Assembly: GCF_014529705.1 (NCBI RefSeq)
Contig: NZ_JAANIH010000020.1
Location: forward strand, 62,001 to 126,000
Direction: 5' to 3'
DNA: 64,000 bases
Origin: Bradyrhizobium campsiandrae
GTDB lineage: Bacteria; Pseudomonadota; Alphaproteobacteria; Rhizobiales; Xanthobacteraceae
The position numbers and the translations under genes were made by a program. Shown one piece after another: positions 44,000 through 52,988 of this stretch; within the stretch, counting starts at the first letter, position 1; each line of letters begins with the position of its first letter. The notes below the pieces were generated by a model. The model did not search any database and was not told the origin of the DNA. It saw only the letters and a list, made by a program, of their open reading frames with translations.

Positions 44000-44015
44000 T
44001 TAACCCTTTGCTAAC
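44000..44015 (+). promoter_or_regulatory. CtrA-type box upstream of flhA
   Basis: TTAA (44000-44003), seven bases, then CTAAC (44011-44015). This matches the CtrA consensus TTAA-N7-TTAAC except at one position. It lies about 168 nt before the flhA start. CtrA controls flagellar genes in alphaproteobacteria, and ctrA itself is at 58447. Binding is inferred from the motif only. Confidence 0.55.
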
Positions 44016-44019
44016 CATA

Positions 44020-44042
44020 CACCCGGCAAGAATTGCCGGGTG
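44020..44042 (+). other. perfect hairpin in the flhA leader
   Basis: CACCCGGCAA (44020-44029), loop GAA, TTGCCGGGTG (44033-44042): a perfect 10-bp stem 5 bp after the CtrA box and 141 nt before the flhA ATG. Without a T-run it may act as an RNA leader structure or an old terminator. Confidence 0.5.
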
Positions 44043-44182
44043 AAGTCGAGTGTCGTCAGCCGGGTAGAACGGGAGCTCCCGTGGACGCCAGTGCGGTGCC
44101 TCACTTTCGGAACGGCGGCCCATCGGCCGCCGCGCAGACGTTTGGGGCGCGCGGACGGCAGTCGCGCGGGGAGGCAGCTACC

Positions 44183-46324
44183 ATGGTCGACGTCACCGCA
44201 GGACAGGGCGTAGGCGGCGGAAAGCCCGGCCTTCCCTCCGTCTCCGAGATCATCACCATCCTCAAGCGCGGCGACATCGCGCTCGCGCTCGGCATCCTCA
44301 CCATCCTGGTGGTGCTGATCCTGCCGCTGCCCGCGATCGTGCTGGACCTGTTCCTGGCGATCTCGATCACGCTGTCGATCCTGATCCTGATGACGTCGCT
44401 GTTCATCCAGGCGCCGCTGGAATTCTCCGCCTTTCCGACCATCCTCCTGATCTCGACCATGCTGCGCCTCTCGCTCAACATGGCCTCGACCCGCCTGATC
44501 CTGTCGCATGGGCACGAGGGCACGGATGCAGCTGGTCACGTCATCGAAGCCTTCGGCAGCTTCGTGATGGGCGGCAATTTCGTCATCGGCATCATCGTCT
44601 TCGCCATCCTGATCATCGTCAATTTCGTCGTCATCACCAAGGGTTCGGGCCGCATCGCCGAAGTCGCCGCTCGCTTTCACCTCGACGCCATGCCCGGCAA
44701 GCAGATGGCGATCGACGCCGACCTCTCCGCCGGCCTGATCGACGAGAAGGTCGCCAAGGAGCGCCGCAAGGCCCTGGAGGACGAAAGCGGCTTCTTCGGC
44801 GCCATGGATGGTGCCTCGAAATTCGTCCGTGGCGATGCCATCGCCGGCCTCCTGATCGTCTTCATCAACGTCGTCGGCGGCATGATCATCGGCGTCGCGC
44901 AGCAGGGCCTCTCGTTCGCCGATGCCGGCCGCAGCTACACGCTGCTGACCGTCGGCGACGGCCTCGTCACCCAGGTGCCGGCCCTGATCGTCTCGACCGC
45001 GGCCGGCCTGCTCGTCTCCAAGGCCGGCGTCTCCGGCGCCGCCGACAAGGCGCTGATGAAGCAGTTCTCCGGCTATCCGCAGGCGCTGGCGATGTCCTCG
45101 GCCGTCATGCTGGTGCTGGCGGCCCTGCCGGGCATCCCGACCATCCCCTTCCTCGCGCTCGGCGCCGGCGCCGGCGCGCTGGCCTGGAGCGCCCGCAACC
45201 ACAAGCGCACCACCGTCAAGGCCGAGGAGGCCGCCAAAGCCGCGCCTGCTCCGGGAACGCCCGGTGCGCCTGGCGCTGCGGCGGCGGACGAGCCGATCTC
45301 GGCGGCGCTGAAGATCGACGACCTCAAGATCGAGCTCGGCTATGCGCTGTTGCCGCTGGTCAACGGTCCCGATGGCACCGACCGCCTGACCGAACAGATC
45401 AAGGCGCTACGGCGCTCGCTCGCGATCGAGATGGGCTTTGTGATGCCGGCGGTGCGCATTCTCGACAACGTCCAGCTCGAGGCCAACACCTACATCATCA
45501 AGATCAAGGAGGTCGACGCCGGCACCGGCAAGATCTGGCCGAGCCAGTTCATGGTGATGGACCCCGGCGGCAGCCAGGTGCAGGTGCCGGGTATCCACAC
45601 CACCGAGCCGACCTTCGGCCTGCCCGCGACCTGGGTCGATGCCAGCCTCAAGGAGGAGGCCTCGCTCAAGGGCTACACCGTCGTGGACGCCGCGACCGTG
45701 CTCTCGACCCACCTCACCGAGCTGCTCAAGGCCAACATGTCGGACCTGCTCTCCTATGGCGAGGTGCAGAAACTTCTCAAGGAGCTGCCGAAGGAGCAGA
45801 GCGAGCTGGTCAAGGACATCGTGCCCGGACAGGTCACGGTCTCCGGCATCCAGCGCGTGCTGCAGCTGCTGCTCGCCGAGCGCATCTCGATCCGGGACCT
45901 CTCGACCATCCTCGAAGGCATCGCCGATTCGCTCGCCTTCTCGCGCAACCCGGCGACCATGGTCGAGCATGTCCGCGCTCGCCTCGCGCGGCAGATCTGC
46001 GCCCAAAACACCTCCTATGCCGGCTATCTGCCGCTGATCGCGCTGTCGGCGAAATGGGAGCAAGCCTTTGCCGAATCCATCATCGGCCAGGGCGAGGAGC
46101 GAAGCCTTGCGATGCAGCCCTCGAAACTGTCGGAGTTCATGACCGCCGTGCGCGAGGCCTTCGAGCGCGCCGCCCGCGAAGGCGAGGCGCCGGTGCTGGT
46201 GACCTCTGCGGCAATTCGTCCCTTCGTCCGCTCCCTGGTCGAACGGTTCCGGGCCCAGACGACCGTGCTGTCGCAGGCCGAGATCCACCCAAGGGCGAGG
46301 TTGAAAACGGTCGGAAGCATCTGA
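44183..46324 (+). CDS. flhA: flagellar biosynthesis protein FlhA
   Basis: A 713-residue integral membrane component of the flagellar type III export gate. The N-terminal half has about eight transmembrane segments and the conserved FHIPEP-like MLRLSLNMASTRLILSHGHEGTDAAG and the region GRIAEVAARFHLDAMPGKQMAIDADLSAG. The C-terminal cytosolic half (LGYALLPLVNGPDG onward) docks export substrates. The ATG at 44183 is chosen because GGAGG lies 9 nt upstream and the family length is about 700. A near-consensus CtrA box lies in its leader. No other flagellar genes adjoin it; fliI and fliJ are 12 kb away. Confidence 0.95.
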   Translation: MVDVTAGQGVGGGKPGLPSVSEIITILKRGDIALALGILTILVVLILPLPAIVLDLFLAISITLSILILMTSLFIQAPLEFSAFPTILLISTMLRLSLNMASTRLILSHGHEGTDAAGHVIEAFGSFVMGGNFVIGIIVFAILIIVNFVVITKGSGRIAEVAARFHLDAMPGKQMAIDADLSAGLIDEKVAKERRKALEDESGFFGAMDGASKFVRGDAIAGLLIVFINVVGGMIIGVAQQGLSFADAGRSYTLLTVGDGLVTQVPALIVSTAAGLLVSKAGVSGAADKALMKQFSGYPQALAMSSAVMLVLAALPGIPTIPFLALGAGAGALAWSARNHKRTTVKAEEAAKAAPAPGTPGAPGAAAADEPISAALKIDDLKIELGYALLPLVNGPDGTDRLTEQIKALRRSLAIEMGFVMPAVRILDNVQLEANTYIIKIKEVDAGTGKIWPSQFMVMDPGGSQVQVPGIHTTEPTFGLPATWVDASLKEEASLKGYTVVDAATVLSTHLTELLKANMSDLLSYGEVQKLLKELPKEQSELVKDIVPGQVTVSGIQRVLQLLLAERISIRDLSTILEGIADSLAFSRNPATMVEHVRARLARQICAQNTSYAGYLPLIALSAKWEQAFAESIIGQGEERSLAMQPSKLSEFMTAVREAFERAAREGEAPVLVTSAAIRPFVRSLVERFRAQTTVLSQAEIHPRARLKTVGSI

Positions 46325-46454
46325 TTTGCCTTAAGAAGCCGTGTGTTTTTCGGCCACAGGCAAATGGTTTTTAGGTTCCTGGCGCCTTGTCGACCAAAGA
46401 CGGATAAGGCACCGAAAAGACAAGCTATATTATTGAAATTATTTTGGAATCGAA

Positions 46455-46509
46455 CGATCAAGACGTATTTTTGATCGCGATCTTTCACGTCCTATCACGC
46501 TCTTGTGAT
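46455..46509. promoter_or_regulatory. two inverted repeats upstream of the 66-residue gene
   Basis: In the AT-richer region after flhA, CGATCAA (46455-46461) pairs with TTGATCG (46471-46477), and ATCAC (46494-46498) pairs with GTGAT (46505-46509). The second has the size of a CRP/FNR-like half-site pair. They lie 110-165 nt before the ATG at 46619. I cannot name a regulator. Confidence 0.35.
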
Positions 46510-46618
46510 GGCCTCTTGGGAACGAATCCCCCCAATACTAGGTTGTTGGGCACCGGAAGCATGAACCTGCCTGAACAGGCTGGCGACTACTTCGGGTAGA
46601 TGGCGGCAGGAGGCTTCC

Positions 46619-46819
46619 ATGAACCACTCGATCTACAGCGCAGATCGCTCGACCCATCTGAAGATCGTGGTGGTAGCCCTCGTCGCAGGGATCGCAGTTG
46701 CTGGCTTCAGCGTAACGGCCCGCACCGGTTCGGACGACGGCCTGACCCAGACTGCCCGCGTCATCAAGGCCGGCAAGCCGGTTGTGATCACCAGCTCGAA
46801 CGCATCGCTCGTTCGCTAA
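46619..46819 (+). CDS. 66-residue conserved hypothetical protein with N-terminal membrane segment
   Basis: A small protein starting MNHSIYSADRSTHLKIVVVALVAGIAVAGFSV, with a single hydrophobic segment, then TARTGSDDGLTQTARVIKAGKPVVITSSNASLVR. It looks like a signal-anchor or small secreted protein. I recognise the type as common in Bradyrhizobium without known function. AGGAGG precedes the ATG by about 5 nt. A strong hairpin (46917-46945) follows about 100 nt after the stop, so it is a monocistronic unit. Confidence 0.75.
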   Translation: MNHSIYSADRSTHLKIVVVALVAGIAVAGFSVTARTGSDDGLTQTARVIKAGKPVVITSSNASLVR

Positions 46820-46916
46820 GGAGATTTTGAGTTTCAAGGAATTCACGCGGCTCTTTACCAGCCCCCCAAAGTCGCCACGTGGATATGTAGACGACCCCAA
46901 CCCCAAGTCGACTACA

Positions 46917-46945
46917 GAAAGCGCCCGCCCCCCACGGGCGCTTTC
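46917..46945 (+). terminator. rho-independent-like hairpin
   Basis: GAAAGCGCCCG (46917-46927) and CGGGCGCTTTC (46935-46945) pair perfectly over 11 bp with a 7-nt loop (CCCCCCA). It follows the 66-residue gene and precedes the methyltransferase gene. The tail lacks a long T-run, but the stem itself ends in TTTC. Confidence 0.75.
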
Positions 46946-47020
46946 TCATGTCTGGGGTTGCTCCTTGACAATGTTCGGCCCTGCTTGGCTAGCTTCACAA
47001 CCTGATGAGGCGGGCCTTCC

Positions 47021-47794
47021 ATGGAGCAGCGCTTTACGTTCGACCAGATTGCGGGGGCATACAGGACCTCACGCCCCGACTATCCCGAAGCACTCGTGGA
47101 CGACGTGGTGGCGTACGCCGCGTTGTGTCGAGGCGATCCCATCCTCGAGATCGGCTGCGGCACCGGGCAGGCGACGAAGAGCTTCGCGAAACGGGATCTG
47201 CAGATCGTCGCGATCGATCCCGGGCCCGAAATGATCCGCACCGCGCGTGAAAGCCTGGTTGGCTTTGGCAATGTCGAACTGGCCGAGGCGACCTTCGAGG
47301 CATGGCCGAACGACAGAGGGCCGTTCCGGCTCATCATCGCCGCGCAGTCTTGGCACTGGGTTTCGCCGGAATTGCGCTTCGTCAAGGCCGCGAAGCTGCT
47401 TTCATCCGAGGGAGTGCTGGCCATCTTCGGTCACGTTCCGACAGGACTGCCCGGGCCATTGCTCGAACAGTTCAAGGACATATCGTTGCGTCATACCGGC
47501 CGCTGGGGACCGCCACCGGAAGCCTGGTACCTGCCCAGCGGTCCCTTCAAGGGCTGGTTTGACGAATCGGGATTGTTTGGACCGGTCGAGCACCGCCACT
47601 ATCCGTGGACATGGCGGCACACGACATCAAGCTATGCCAAATTCCTCGGGACGCGCTCCGACATCAGGATGCTCACGCAATCGGTACGGGACGCGCTGGT
47701 CGATGACCTCTCCGCAGCGATCGATCGTCACGGCGGAGGATTCGACATGGACTACGAGACGCACCTCTACATGGCCCGCCGGGCACCCAACTGA
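47021..47794 (+). CDS. class I SAM-dependent methyltransferase
   Basis: A 257-residue methyltransferase. The SAM motif I is PILEIGCGTGQATKSFA, motif II is QIVAIDPGPEMIRTARE, and there is an IIAAQSWHWVSPE region typical of UbiE/Trm9-like enzymes. The substrate is not readable. The N-terminal FDQIAGAYRTSRPDYP resembles small-molecule methyltransferases. It stands alone between a hairpin and the minus-strand hypothetical gene. Confidence 0.87.
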   Translation: MEQRFTFDQIAGAYRTSRPDYPEALVDDVVAYAALCRGDPILEIGCGTGQATKSFAKRDLQIVAIDPGPEMIRTARESLVGFGNVELAEATFEAWPNDRGPFRLIIAAQSWHWVSPELRFVKAAKLLSSEGVLAIFGHVPTGLPGPLLEQFKDISLRHTGRWGPPPEAWYLPSGPFKGWFDESGLFGPVEHRHYPWTWRHTTSSYAKFLGTRSDIRMLTQSVRDALVDDLSAAIDRHGGGFDMDYETHLYMARRAPN

Positions 47795-47856
47795 GAGGTA
47801 CAATCGACCGACCAGAGGGAAGTCGAACGCAACTGCCCCGTTCGTGCTTCTCCATT

Positions 47857-48180
47857 CTAAGCCGGGCGAACTTGGGACGAAGCAACAGACAAACCGTCAA
47901 TCCGCTTCCGGGCAGCTTCGATCAGCGCCTTGATTCCATGTGACTGTTCGATCAGCTGATGAACCGCCGGCTCTTTGCTGAAATCCGACAGGACGATCCG
48001 GACGCATGCGTTGGCGGTATCGAAAACCCGCAAAATTCTAGCCATCTCGCTTGGCGTAAGGCTCTCTATCTGCACGCGCGATAGCAAGGTCTCAATCTCG
48101 ATCGAGATTCCACGCAGGCGCTCCATCGCTACGGCCGCGGCTGGGGCTGACCGTTGATTGAAGGGCACGACCTTGGACAT
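47857..48180 (-). CDS. 107-residue hypothetical protein
   Basis: A small helical protein, MSKVVPFNQRSAPAAAV to the C-terminal GLSVASSQVRPA, with a Leu-rich centre (IEIETLLSRVQIESLTPSEMARILRVF) and no signal peptide or domain that I can name. The frame runs upstream to 48357, but that would collide with the start of the AraC gene, so I take the ATG at 48180. It is divergent from the AraC regulator and could be its target; that is inference. Confidence 0.6.
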   Translation of the reverse strand: MSKVVPFNQRSAPAAAVAMERLRGISIEIETLLSRVQIESLTPSEMARILRVFDTANACVRIVLSDFSKEPAVHQLIEQSHGIKALIEAARKRIDGLSVASSQVRPA

Positions 48181-48302
48181 CAGGTGTTTCCACTTATTAA
48201 ACAATTGTACTTTTAGTATGCCGTTGATCATATCATCAGCAAGGACCGTACTTATCGGTATTCGGTCAAAATTGATCCTCTTCAACAGCCTGGTGCAAAC
48301 GC

Positions 48303-49247
48303 GTGCCATTTTCGAAGCTGAAGCAATCCGCTCATCTGAGGCTGCAATGCGTTTCAACCCCCGACGAATTCAGGGCCATCGGATTTTTGGATATTGAGCG
48401 TCACGTTTTGCTCGGGCCGTATTTTTACGGTCGCGCAATTACTGCGCTACCGGGCGTGCTGCTCATGCTCGAGCACACATCGCCTCGCGCGCTCTCGGGT
48501 ATGATGAAGGCGATGGGTTGCACCGTCGTGGTGCCGATGAGCAACCATACGCATGCCGTGTTCAACGGGAGAACATGGAGCTCATCCGACGTCGGATTGC
48601 TCAGAAGCGAGATTTTGCTCGACCTTCACGAACCTGCTCCCAATACCTTCGCCGTCATCCGGTTCTCTTCCGACATGCAGAATCGCGGCTGGGAGGAGGC
48701 GGAAGGAAAACTACATTTGCACAATGCGAGCAGCGAGCAACTTTCGCGCCTGCAACGAGTCATTCGCGGCGCGCTGGCCTTGTCTTGCACGTCGATGCAT
48801 CATCGGCAATTTGCATTTGTTGCGCAATCGCTGCGGGACGAACTGATGGATGCATTGGACAACCTGCTGGTCCTCAAGAGCGATCGACGCTCCGGCCAAC
48901 GCGCTTTCGAAAGGCATCGCAAGCTGGTTTCGAAGCTCGATGAATTCGCGCATTCGCATCCGGAGATCCCTCTTTACAGTGAGGCCCTGGCTAAGGAGCT
49001 GGGAACGTCGGTTCGAACGCTGCAACTGGCCGTCCAGGCAGTTCACGGAGCGAGCCTGCATCAGCATCTGCGGAACAAAAGGCTTTGGTCCCTACGTGCG
49101 CAACTCGCAAGGGGCACGCCGGCAACATCAGTTTCATCGGCCGCTTTCGCCAACGGCTTCTCGCACATGGGAGAGCTATCGCAGCTCTATAAGGTCACAT
49201 TTGGAGAGCTGCCGTCCGAGACGCTTTTGCGAAGTAAGGGCAGCTGA
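48303..49247 (+). CDS. AraC family transcriptional regulator
   Basis: A 314-residue regulator with a C-terminal AraC HTH pair. The first helix-turn-helix region includes YSEALAKELGTSVRTLQLAVQAVHGASLHQHLRNKRLWSLRAQL, the second ATSVSSAAFANGFSHMGELSQLYKVTFGELPSE. The N-terminal half is a divergent sensor domain. The GTG at 48303 is taken as start, although no strong ribosome binding site is visible. It is divergent from the 107-residue hypothetical. It also differs in base usage from its neighbours, being less GC-skewed and with short A/T runs around the start, which may signal recent acquisition. Confidence 0.8.
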   Translation: MPFSKLKQSAHLRLQCVSTPDEFRAIGFLDIERHVLLGPYFYGRAITALPGVLLMLEHTSPRALSGMMKAMGCTVVVPMSNHTHAVFNGRTWSSSDVGLLRSEILLDLHEPAPNTFAVIRFSSDMQNRGWEEAEGKLHLHNASSEQLSRLQRVIRGALALSCTSMHHRQFAFVAQSLRDELMDALDNLLVLKSDRRSGQRAFERHRKLVSKLDEFAHSHPEIPLYSEALAKELGTSVRTLQLAVQAVHGASLHQHLRNKRLWSLRAQLARGTPATSVSSAAFANGFSHMGELSQLYKVTFGELPSETLLRSKGS

Positions 49248-49377
49248 AGCGCGCCGACCCCAGGCGTACACCTCGCCGTCAGGCCGACCGCTCCCTTCAC
49301 CAAATCAAACGGATTGCCCAACCGCTCGTGTGTTTTGCCGTCGGCAAGGCCAGAATTTGCGTTGCAACGGAAGCGCT

Positions 49378-50181
49378 TCATTGCCAGTCCGGAACACTGT
49401 CCACACGCATCGTTTCAAGCTCGGGCAGGTCGAAGCCAAAGTGCCGTGCGACGAGAGAACGTAGCGCTTTGCGGTCCGGCAACTGCGTCGCTTCGGCAAC
49501 GCCATTGTGAACGACATTGACTCCCTGATTCATGATGTTGACGCGGCCTTCCGGCGTTGCGGCACTGGCGAGGATATTGTGAGTGAAGAAGGAGGCTGGG
49601 TGAGTCGCGATGTAGTGGTTCATCATCTCGAAATCGACCGGGTATTCCTCTTCCAGTTTTGAGACCCAACCTTGGACCTCCTGTCCCTCATGCATGACGC
49701 ACAGAAACCAATCACTCCCGTCGCGGACCAGCCGGTGCGTCGGCGCATCAGACGGAACAGGATTGCCGTCGATCGGGATTGGTTGAGCGCAGGCAAAGGG
49801 ACCGAAGCCGGGGTCAATGACGTAGCTGGCGCCCCCCGTCGCAACCGTGAGGAACATGTGTTGGCGCGCACTTTCGTTGCGCGGCTCAAAAAGAAGCACG
49901 CGGGAAGAGTGCCTGACGGGCGCAAAGCCTATTGCCTCAAGCGCAGCATACATCAGGCTTGCATGTTCGAAGCAGTATCCGCCACGACGAGCAGCGATGA
50001 TCTTGGCCTGCAAGCTTTCGGCATCCAGACGTACTGGGCGACCGAGAAGAACGTCGAAGCTTTCGAAAGGAATATTGGCGGTGTGACCGCGCAAGACGGC
50101 AGCGAGGGTCTCATAAGTCGGGCTGCGTGAACCGGAATAGTGGATTCGCGCGAAGTAAGCGTCGAGGTCAATGGATGTCAT
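49378..50181 (-). CDS. nat: arylamine N-acetyltransferase
   Basis: A 267-residue NAT-family enzyme transferring acetyl from acetyl-CoA to arylamines, hydrazines or related amines. The catalytic triad region is seen: Cys in RRGGYCFEHASLMYAALEAIG, His in the ESARQHMFLTV segment and Asp in YVIDPGFGPFACAQP. The N-terminal YFARIHYSGSRSPTYETLAAVLRGHTANIPFES is typical. ATG 50181 gives family length; an upstream frame to 50244 lacks family sequence. It stands alone. Confidence 0.9.
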   Translation of the reverse strand: MTSIDLDAYFARIHYSGSRSPTYETLAAVLRGHTANIPFESFDVLLGRPVRLDAESLQAKIIAARRGGYCFEHASLMYAALEAIGFAPVRHSSRVLLFEPRNESARQHMFLTVATGGASYVIDPGFGPFACAQPIPIDGNPVPSDAPTHRLVRDGSDWFLCVMHEGQEVQGWVSKLEEEYPVDFEMMNHYIATHPASFFTHNILASAATPEGRVNIMNQGVNVVHNGVAEATQLPDRKALRSLVARHFGFDLPELETMRVDSVPDWQ

Positions 50182-50488
50182 CTTATGCTCGTCACCAGTC
50201 AATGTATGAACAGCGTTTGGTTGCCGGCAAAACTCCCGGACCAAGAGCGAGGATTCGTCAGTCCGCTCACAATCTCTCGATCCTAATGATCCCTCACAAA
50301 AACTGAAGGAAAAGATTGCGCAGACCGTCCACGGCCGGGCTCAACGGCGCGGCGCGCGATAGCCGCTGGGATCTCGGGCAAACTGACCCGGCAACCAAAC
50401 CGCCGGTCACGGCGACACGGAGCCTTTTTCGGACTCGGTCATCTCGTCCCAGCTCGCGCGACCAGGCCATCGCCGCTATATCATTTCC
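50182..50488. other. 307-bp intergenic region, no gene seen
   Basis: A divergent promoter region between nat (-) and the AdaA-like gene (+). I found no ORF of credible composition, no strong palindrome and no terminator. A short GGAGCCTTTTT-type run near 50420 is not a clear signal. Confidence 0.4.
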
Positions 50489-51061
50489 ATGCTGAATTTC
50501 GCCGAACAATATGAGGCCTTCAGGCGCCGGGACCCGGCATGGGACGGCGTCGTGTTCGTCGCGGTCAAAAGCACGGGGATTTATTGCCGCCCCGTGTGCC
50601 GTGCTCGAACGCCGCTTGCGCGCAACGTCCAATTCCATCGCAGCGCAGCGTCGGCGGAGCAAGCAGGCTTCAGGCCCTGCCTTCGATGCCGTCCCGAGAC
50701 TGCGCCGTTCTGCCCCGCCTGGAAGGGCACCAGGACGACTGTCGAACGCGCATTGAAAATGATCGAAGCGGGGGCTCTGGACCGGGAAAATCTCGAGCAA
50801 CTTGCCGAACGTCTCGGGATAGGATCGCGGCATCTGTCCCGGCTGTTCATGGAACATTTGGATGCATCCCCGCTGCAGATAGCGCTCTCGTTGCGGGTGC
50901 GCCGGGCGAAGCTTCTCCTGGACCACACCGATCATTCCATCCAGTGCATTGCCAGGCAGGCCGGATTTTCGAGCGCACGTCGCCTGAATTCGGCGTTCAA
51001 ACGCACCTACGGGTGGCTGCCTTCCGCCGGGCGCAGTAGCACCGGATCACGCAAGCAATAG
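50489..51061 (+). CDS. AdaA-like methylphosphotriester-DNA methyltransferase/AraC regulator
   Basis: A 190-residue protein of the Ada N-terminal class. The Zn/thiol motif is IYCRPVCRARTP plus RPCLRCRPE; the first Cys is the self-methylated nucleophile that senses alkylated DNA. An AraC-type HTH follows (LEQLAERLGIGSRHLSRLFMEHLDASPLQIALSLRVRRAK, then SIQCIARQAGFSSARRLNSAFKRTYG). The length suits AdaA, without the Ogt methyltransferase of E. coli Ada. It precedes a thioesterase gene by 22 bp and may form an alkylation-inducible operon (inferred). Confidence 0.88.
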   Translation: MLNFAEQYEAFRRRDPAWDGVVFVAVKSTGIYCRPVCRARTPLARNVQFHRSAASAEQAGFRPCLRCRPETAPFCPAWKGTRTTVERALKMIEAGALDRENLEQLAERLGIGSRHLSRLFMEHLDASPLQIALSLRVRRAKLLLDHTDHSIQCIARQAGFSSARRLNSAFKRTYGWLPSAGRSSTGSRKQ

Positions 51062-51083
51062 ACGTCAACCGAAGGAGCTTCTC

Positions 51084-51554
51084 ATGAAGGCGAAGACCTA
51101 TGGCACTGTGAGTGAGGAGCAGAGAAAGCAAATGACGGGCCTGGAGTTCGTGCGCGGACTCGCCAGCGGCGAACTCCCCCTCAACACCATCGCCCGGACA
51201 TTGGGATACGACGTCACGGAGGCCGAGAAGGGCCGCGTGCTGGTGACGCTGGTGCCGACCGAACAGCATCTCAATCCGGCCGGAACAGTGCACGGCGGCC
51301 TGACAGCGACGCTACTGGACAGCTGCATGGGGCTCGCCGTTCAGTCCACTCTCGAGAAAGATTTCGCGCAAACGACTCTCGAGTTCAAGATTTCGCTCAT
51401 TCGTCCGATCACGCCGCAAACCGGCGAGATCAGAGCCGAAGGAAAAGTCTTGAACGCAGGCCGTCGGATCGGCACGGCGGAAGGCAAAGTGCTGGATCGT
51501 CAGGGCAGGCTCCTGGCGCACGGCACCACGACGTGCCTGATCTTTCCGAATTGA
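51084..51554 (+). CDS. PaaI-family thioesterase
   Basis: A 156-residue hotdog-fold acyl-CoA thioesterase. The key motif is NPAGTVHGGLTATLLDSCMGLAVQ, which carries the catalytic residue and the HGG turn. TTLEFKISLIRPI and ARTLGYDVTEAEKGRV complete the fold. Cytosolic. It hydrolyses an acyl-CoA of unknown nature. AGGAG precedes the ATG. Its closeness to the AdaA-like gene suggests co-transcription. Confidence 0.9.
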   Translation: MKAKTYGTVSEEQRKQMTGLEFVRGLASGELPLNTIARTLGYDVTEAEKGRVLVTLVPTEQHLNPAGTVHGGLTATLLDSCMGLAVQSTLEKDFAQTTLEFKISLIRPITPQTGEIRAEGKVLNAGRRIGTAEGKVLDRQGRLLAHGTTTCLIFPN

Positions 51555-51653
51555 ATGCCGTTCGCGCCGCTTCTCCTTCGTCGTCGTGACGATGTCGACC
51601 GCGGCGCCTGTCACGACGCATCGTTGCACCTGGTCGGTGGAATCACGGCCGGC

Positions 51654-52880
51654 TCAACGACGCGGCGCGCCATAAGTCGGCGGCGGCGCCTGCACGGTGG
51701 GCGCTGCCGCGGCGAACAGATCGTCCTTGCTGCCTGTCAACGGCGGATAGATGCGATTCTGGTTGATGGTCCGCTTGGTCGCCTTGGCGGCGTCACCAGA
51801 GCTGCGCACCTCGCGATCCCAGCCTTCGGTGTAGAGCGCGCCCCAGCCGCCGAGATCGAGCACGGTGACATACCAGTCGATCCGCAGCGGCAGCATCGGC
51901 TGGCCGGCGAGATCGGCCACCACATTGTGGCCGGCGAAGCGGCCCATCGGGCGCGCAAACTGGCAGGACATCACGGTCGGATGCAGGCCGTCGACCACGC
52001 TGGAGGCGATGTCGCCGGCGGCGAAAACGCCGGGCAGATCGGCGACACGCATGAAGGGATCGACCAGGAGGCGCCCGAAGCGATCGCGCGCACCCGGAAC
52101 GTTCTCGGCAAGCCGGCTCGCGCGCATGCCGGCACACCAGATCACCGTCTGCGTCGGGATGACCTCGCCCGAGCTCAGGCGAATGGCGGACGCCTCGACG
52201 GACGTGACGCGCACGCCGAGCCGCGTTTCGACCTCGAGCGAGGCCAGCGCGGTCTCGATCACGGGGCGCGCGTGGTCGCCGATCGTGGCGCCGACCGCTT
52301 GATTGGGATCGACCAGGATGATGCGGCGGCTGCCTGACATGCCGGCGCGCGTCAGACGGCCGGGCATTTCGGCGGCGACCTCGATGCCGGTGAAGCCGGC
52401 GCCGACCACTGCGATCGTCGATCGTCCCGGCGACGGTGCGCTGCGCCCGAGCGAGGTGAGATGCTCCTGCAGGCGAAGCGCCGCAGCATAGGTGTCGACG
52501 TCGAATGCGTGCTCGGCAAGGCCCGGAATGTCGGGGCGTATCACTTCGCTGCCGAGCGCGAGCACGAGGCGATCGTAACACAGCGTCCCCTCGCCGCCGC
52601 CGGTGACCAGCGAGATTTCACGGCGCGCGGGATCGACAGCTCTGATCTCCCCGATCTCGTGCCTGACGCCGACGGGATCGAGCAGTTGCGCAAGCGGCAG
52701 CGCGACCTCACCGAGGTCGACCTCGTAATTGCGGACGCGGATGTTGTGATAGGGATTGCGATCGACGAGGCGGATCTCGATGTCGCGGCCGGCCGCGCCG
52801 ATTTCATCGCGCATGCGCGCGGCACCGATGGCCGCCCACAGGCCTGCAAATCCGGCGCCGAGCACGACGATACGCGCCAT
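51654..52880 (-). CDS. NAD(P)/FAD-dependent oxidoreductase (NDH-2-like)
   Basis: A 408-residue pyridine-nucleotide disulfide-type flavoprotein. The first Rossmann motif is IVVLGAGFAGLWAAIG (FAD), and the second is IAVVGAGFTGIEVAAEM (NAD). The C-terminal half has ASRLAENVPGARD and GVFAAGDIASSVVDG, the FAD-binding GD motif. These traits match type II NADH dehydrogenases and related rubredoxin-reductase-like proteins. No transmembrane helix is evident. It is a single gene divergent from nothing immediate; an AraC gene lies behind it on the same strand. Confidence 0.87.
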   Translation of the reverse strand: MARIVVLGAGFAGLWAAIGAARMRDEIGAAGRDIEIRLVDRNPYHNIRVRNYEVDLGEVALPLAQLLDPVGVRHEIGEIRAVDPARREISLVTGGGEGTLCYDRLVLALGSEVIRPDIPGLAEHAFDVDTYAAALRLQEHLTSLGRSAPSPGRSTIAVVGAGFTGIEVAAEMPGRLTRAGMSGSRRIILVDPNQAVGATIGDHARPVIETALASLEVETRLGVRVTSVEASAIRLSSGEVIPTQTVIWCAGMRASRLAENVPGARDRFGRLLVDPFMRVADLPGVFAAGDIASSVVDGLHPTVMSCQFARPMGRFAGHNVVADLAGQPMLPLRIDWYVTVLDLGGWGALYTEGWDREVRSSGDAAKATKRTINQNRIYPPLTGSKDDLFAAAAPTVQAPPPTYGAPRR

Positions 52881-52988
52881 GTCCGTTGACTTCGCTGCTT
52901 CCAGGGATCCGCCCGCACCGACAGATATAGCTCATTCAGCCGGATCGACCAACCACAGCCGGAGCGCGCCGTTGCAAAAAGCCGGGCC

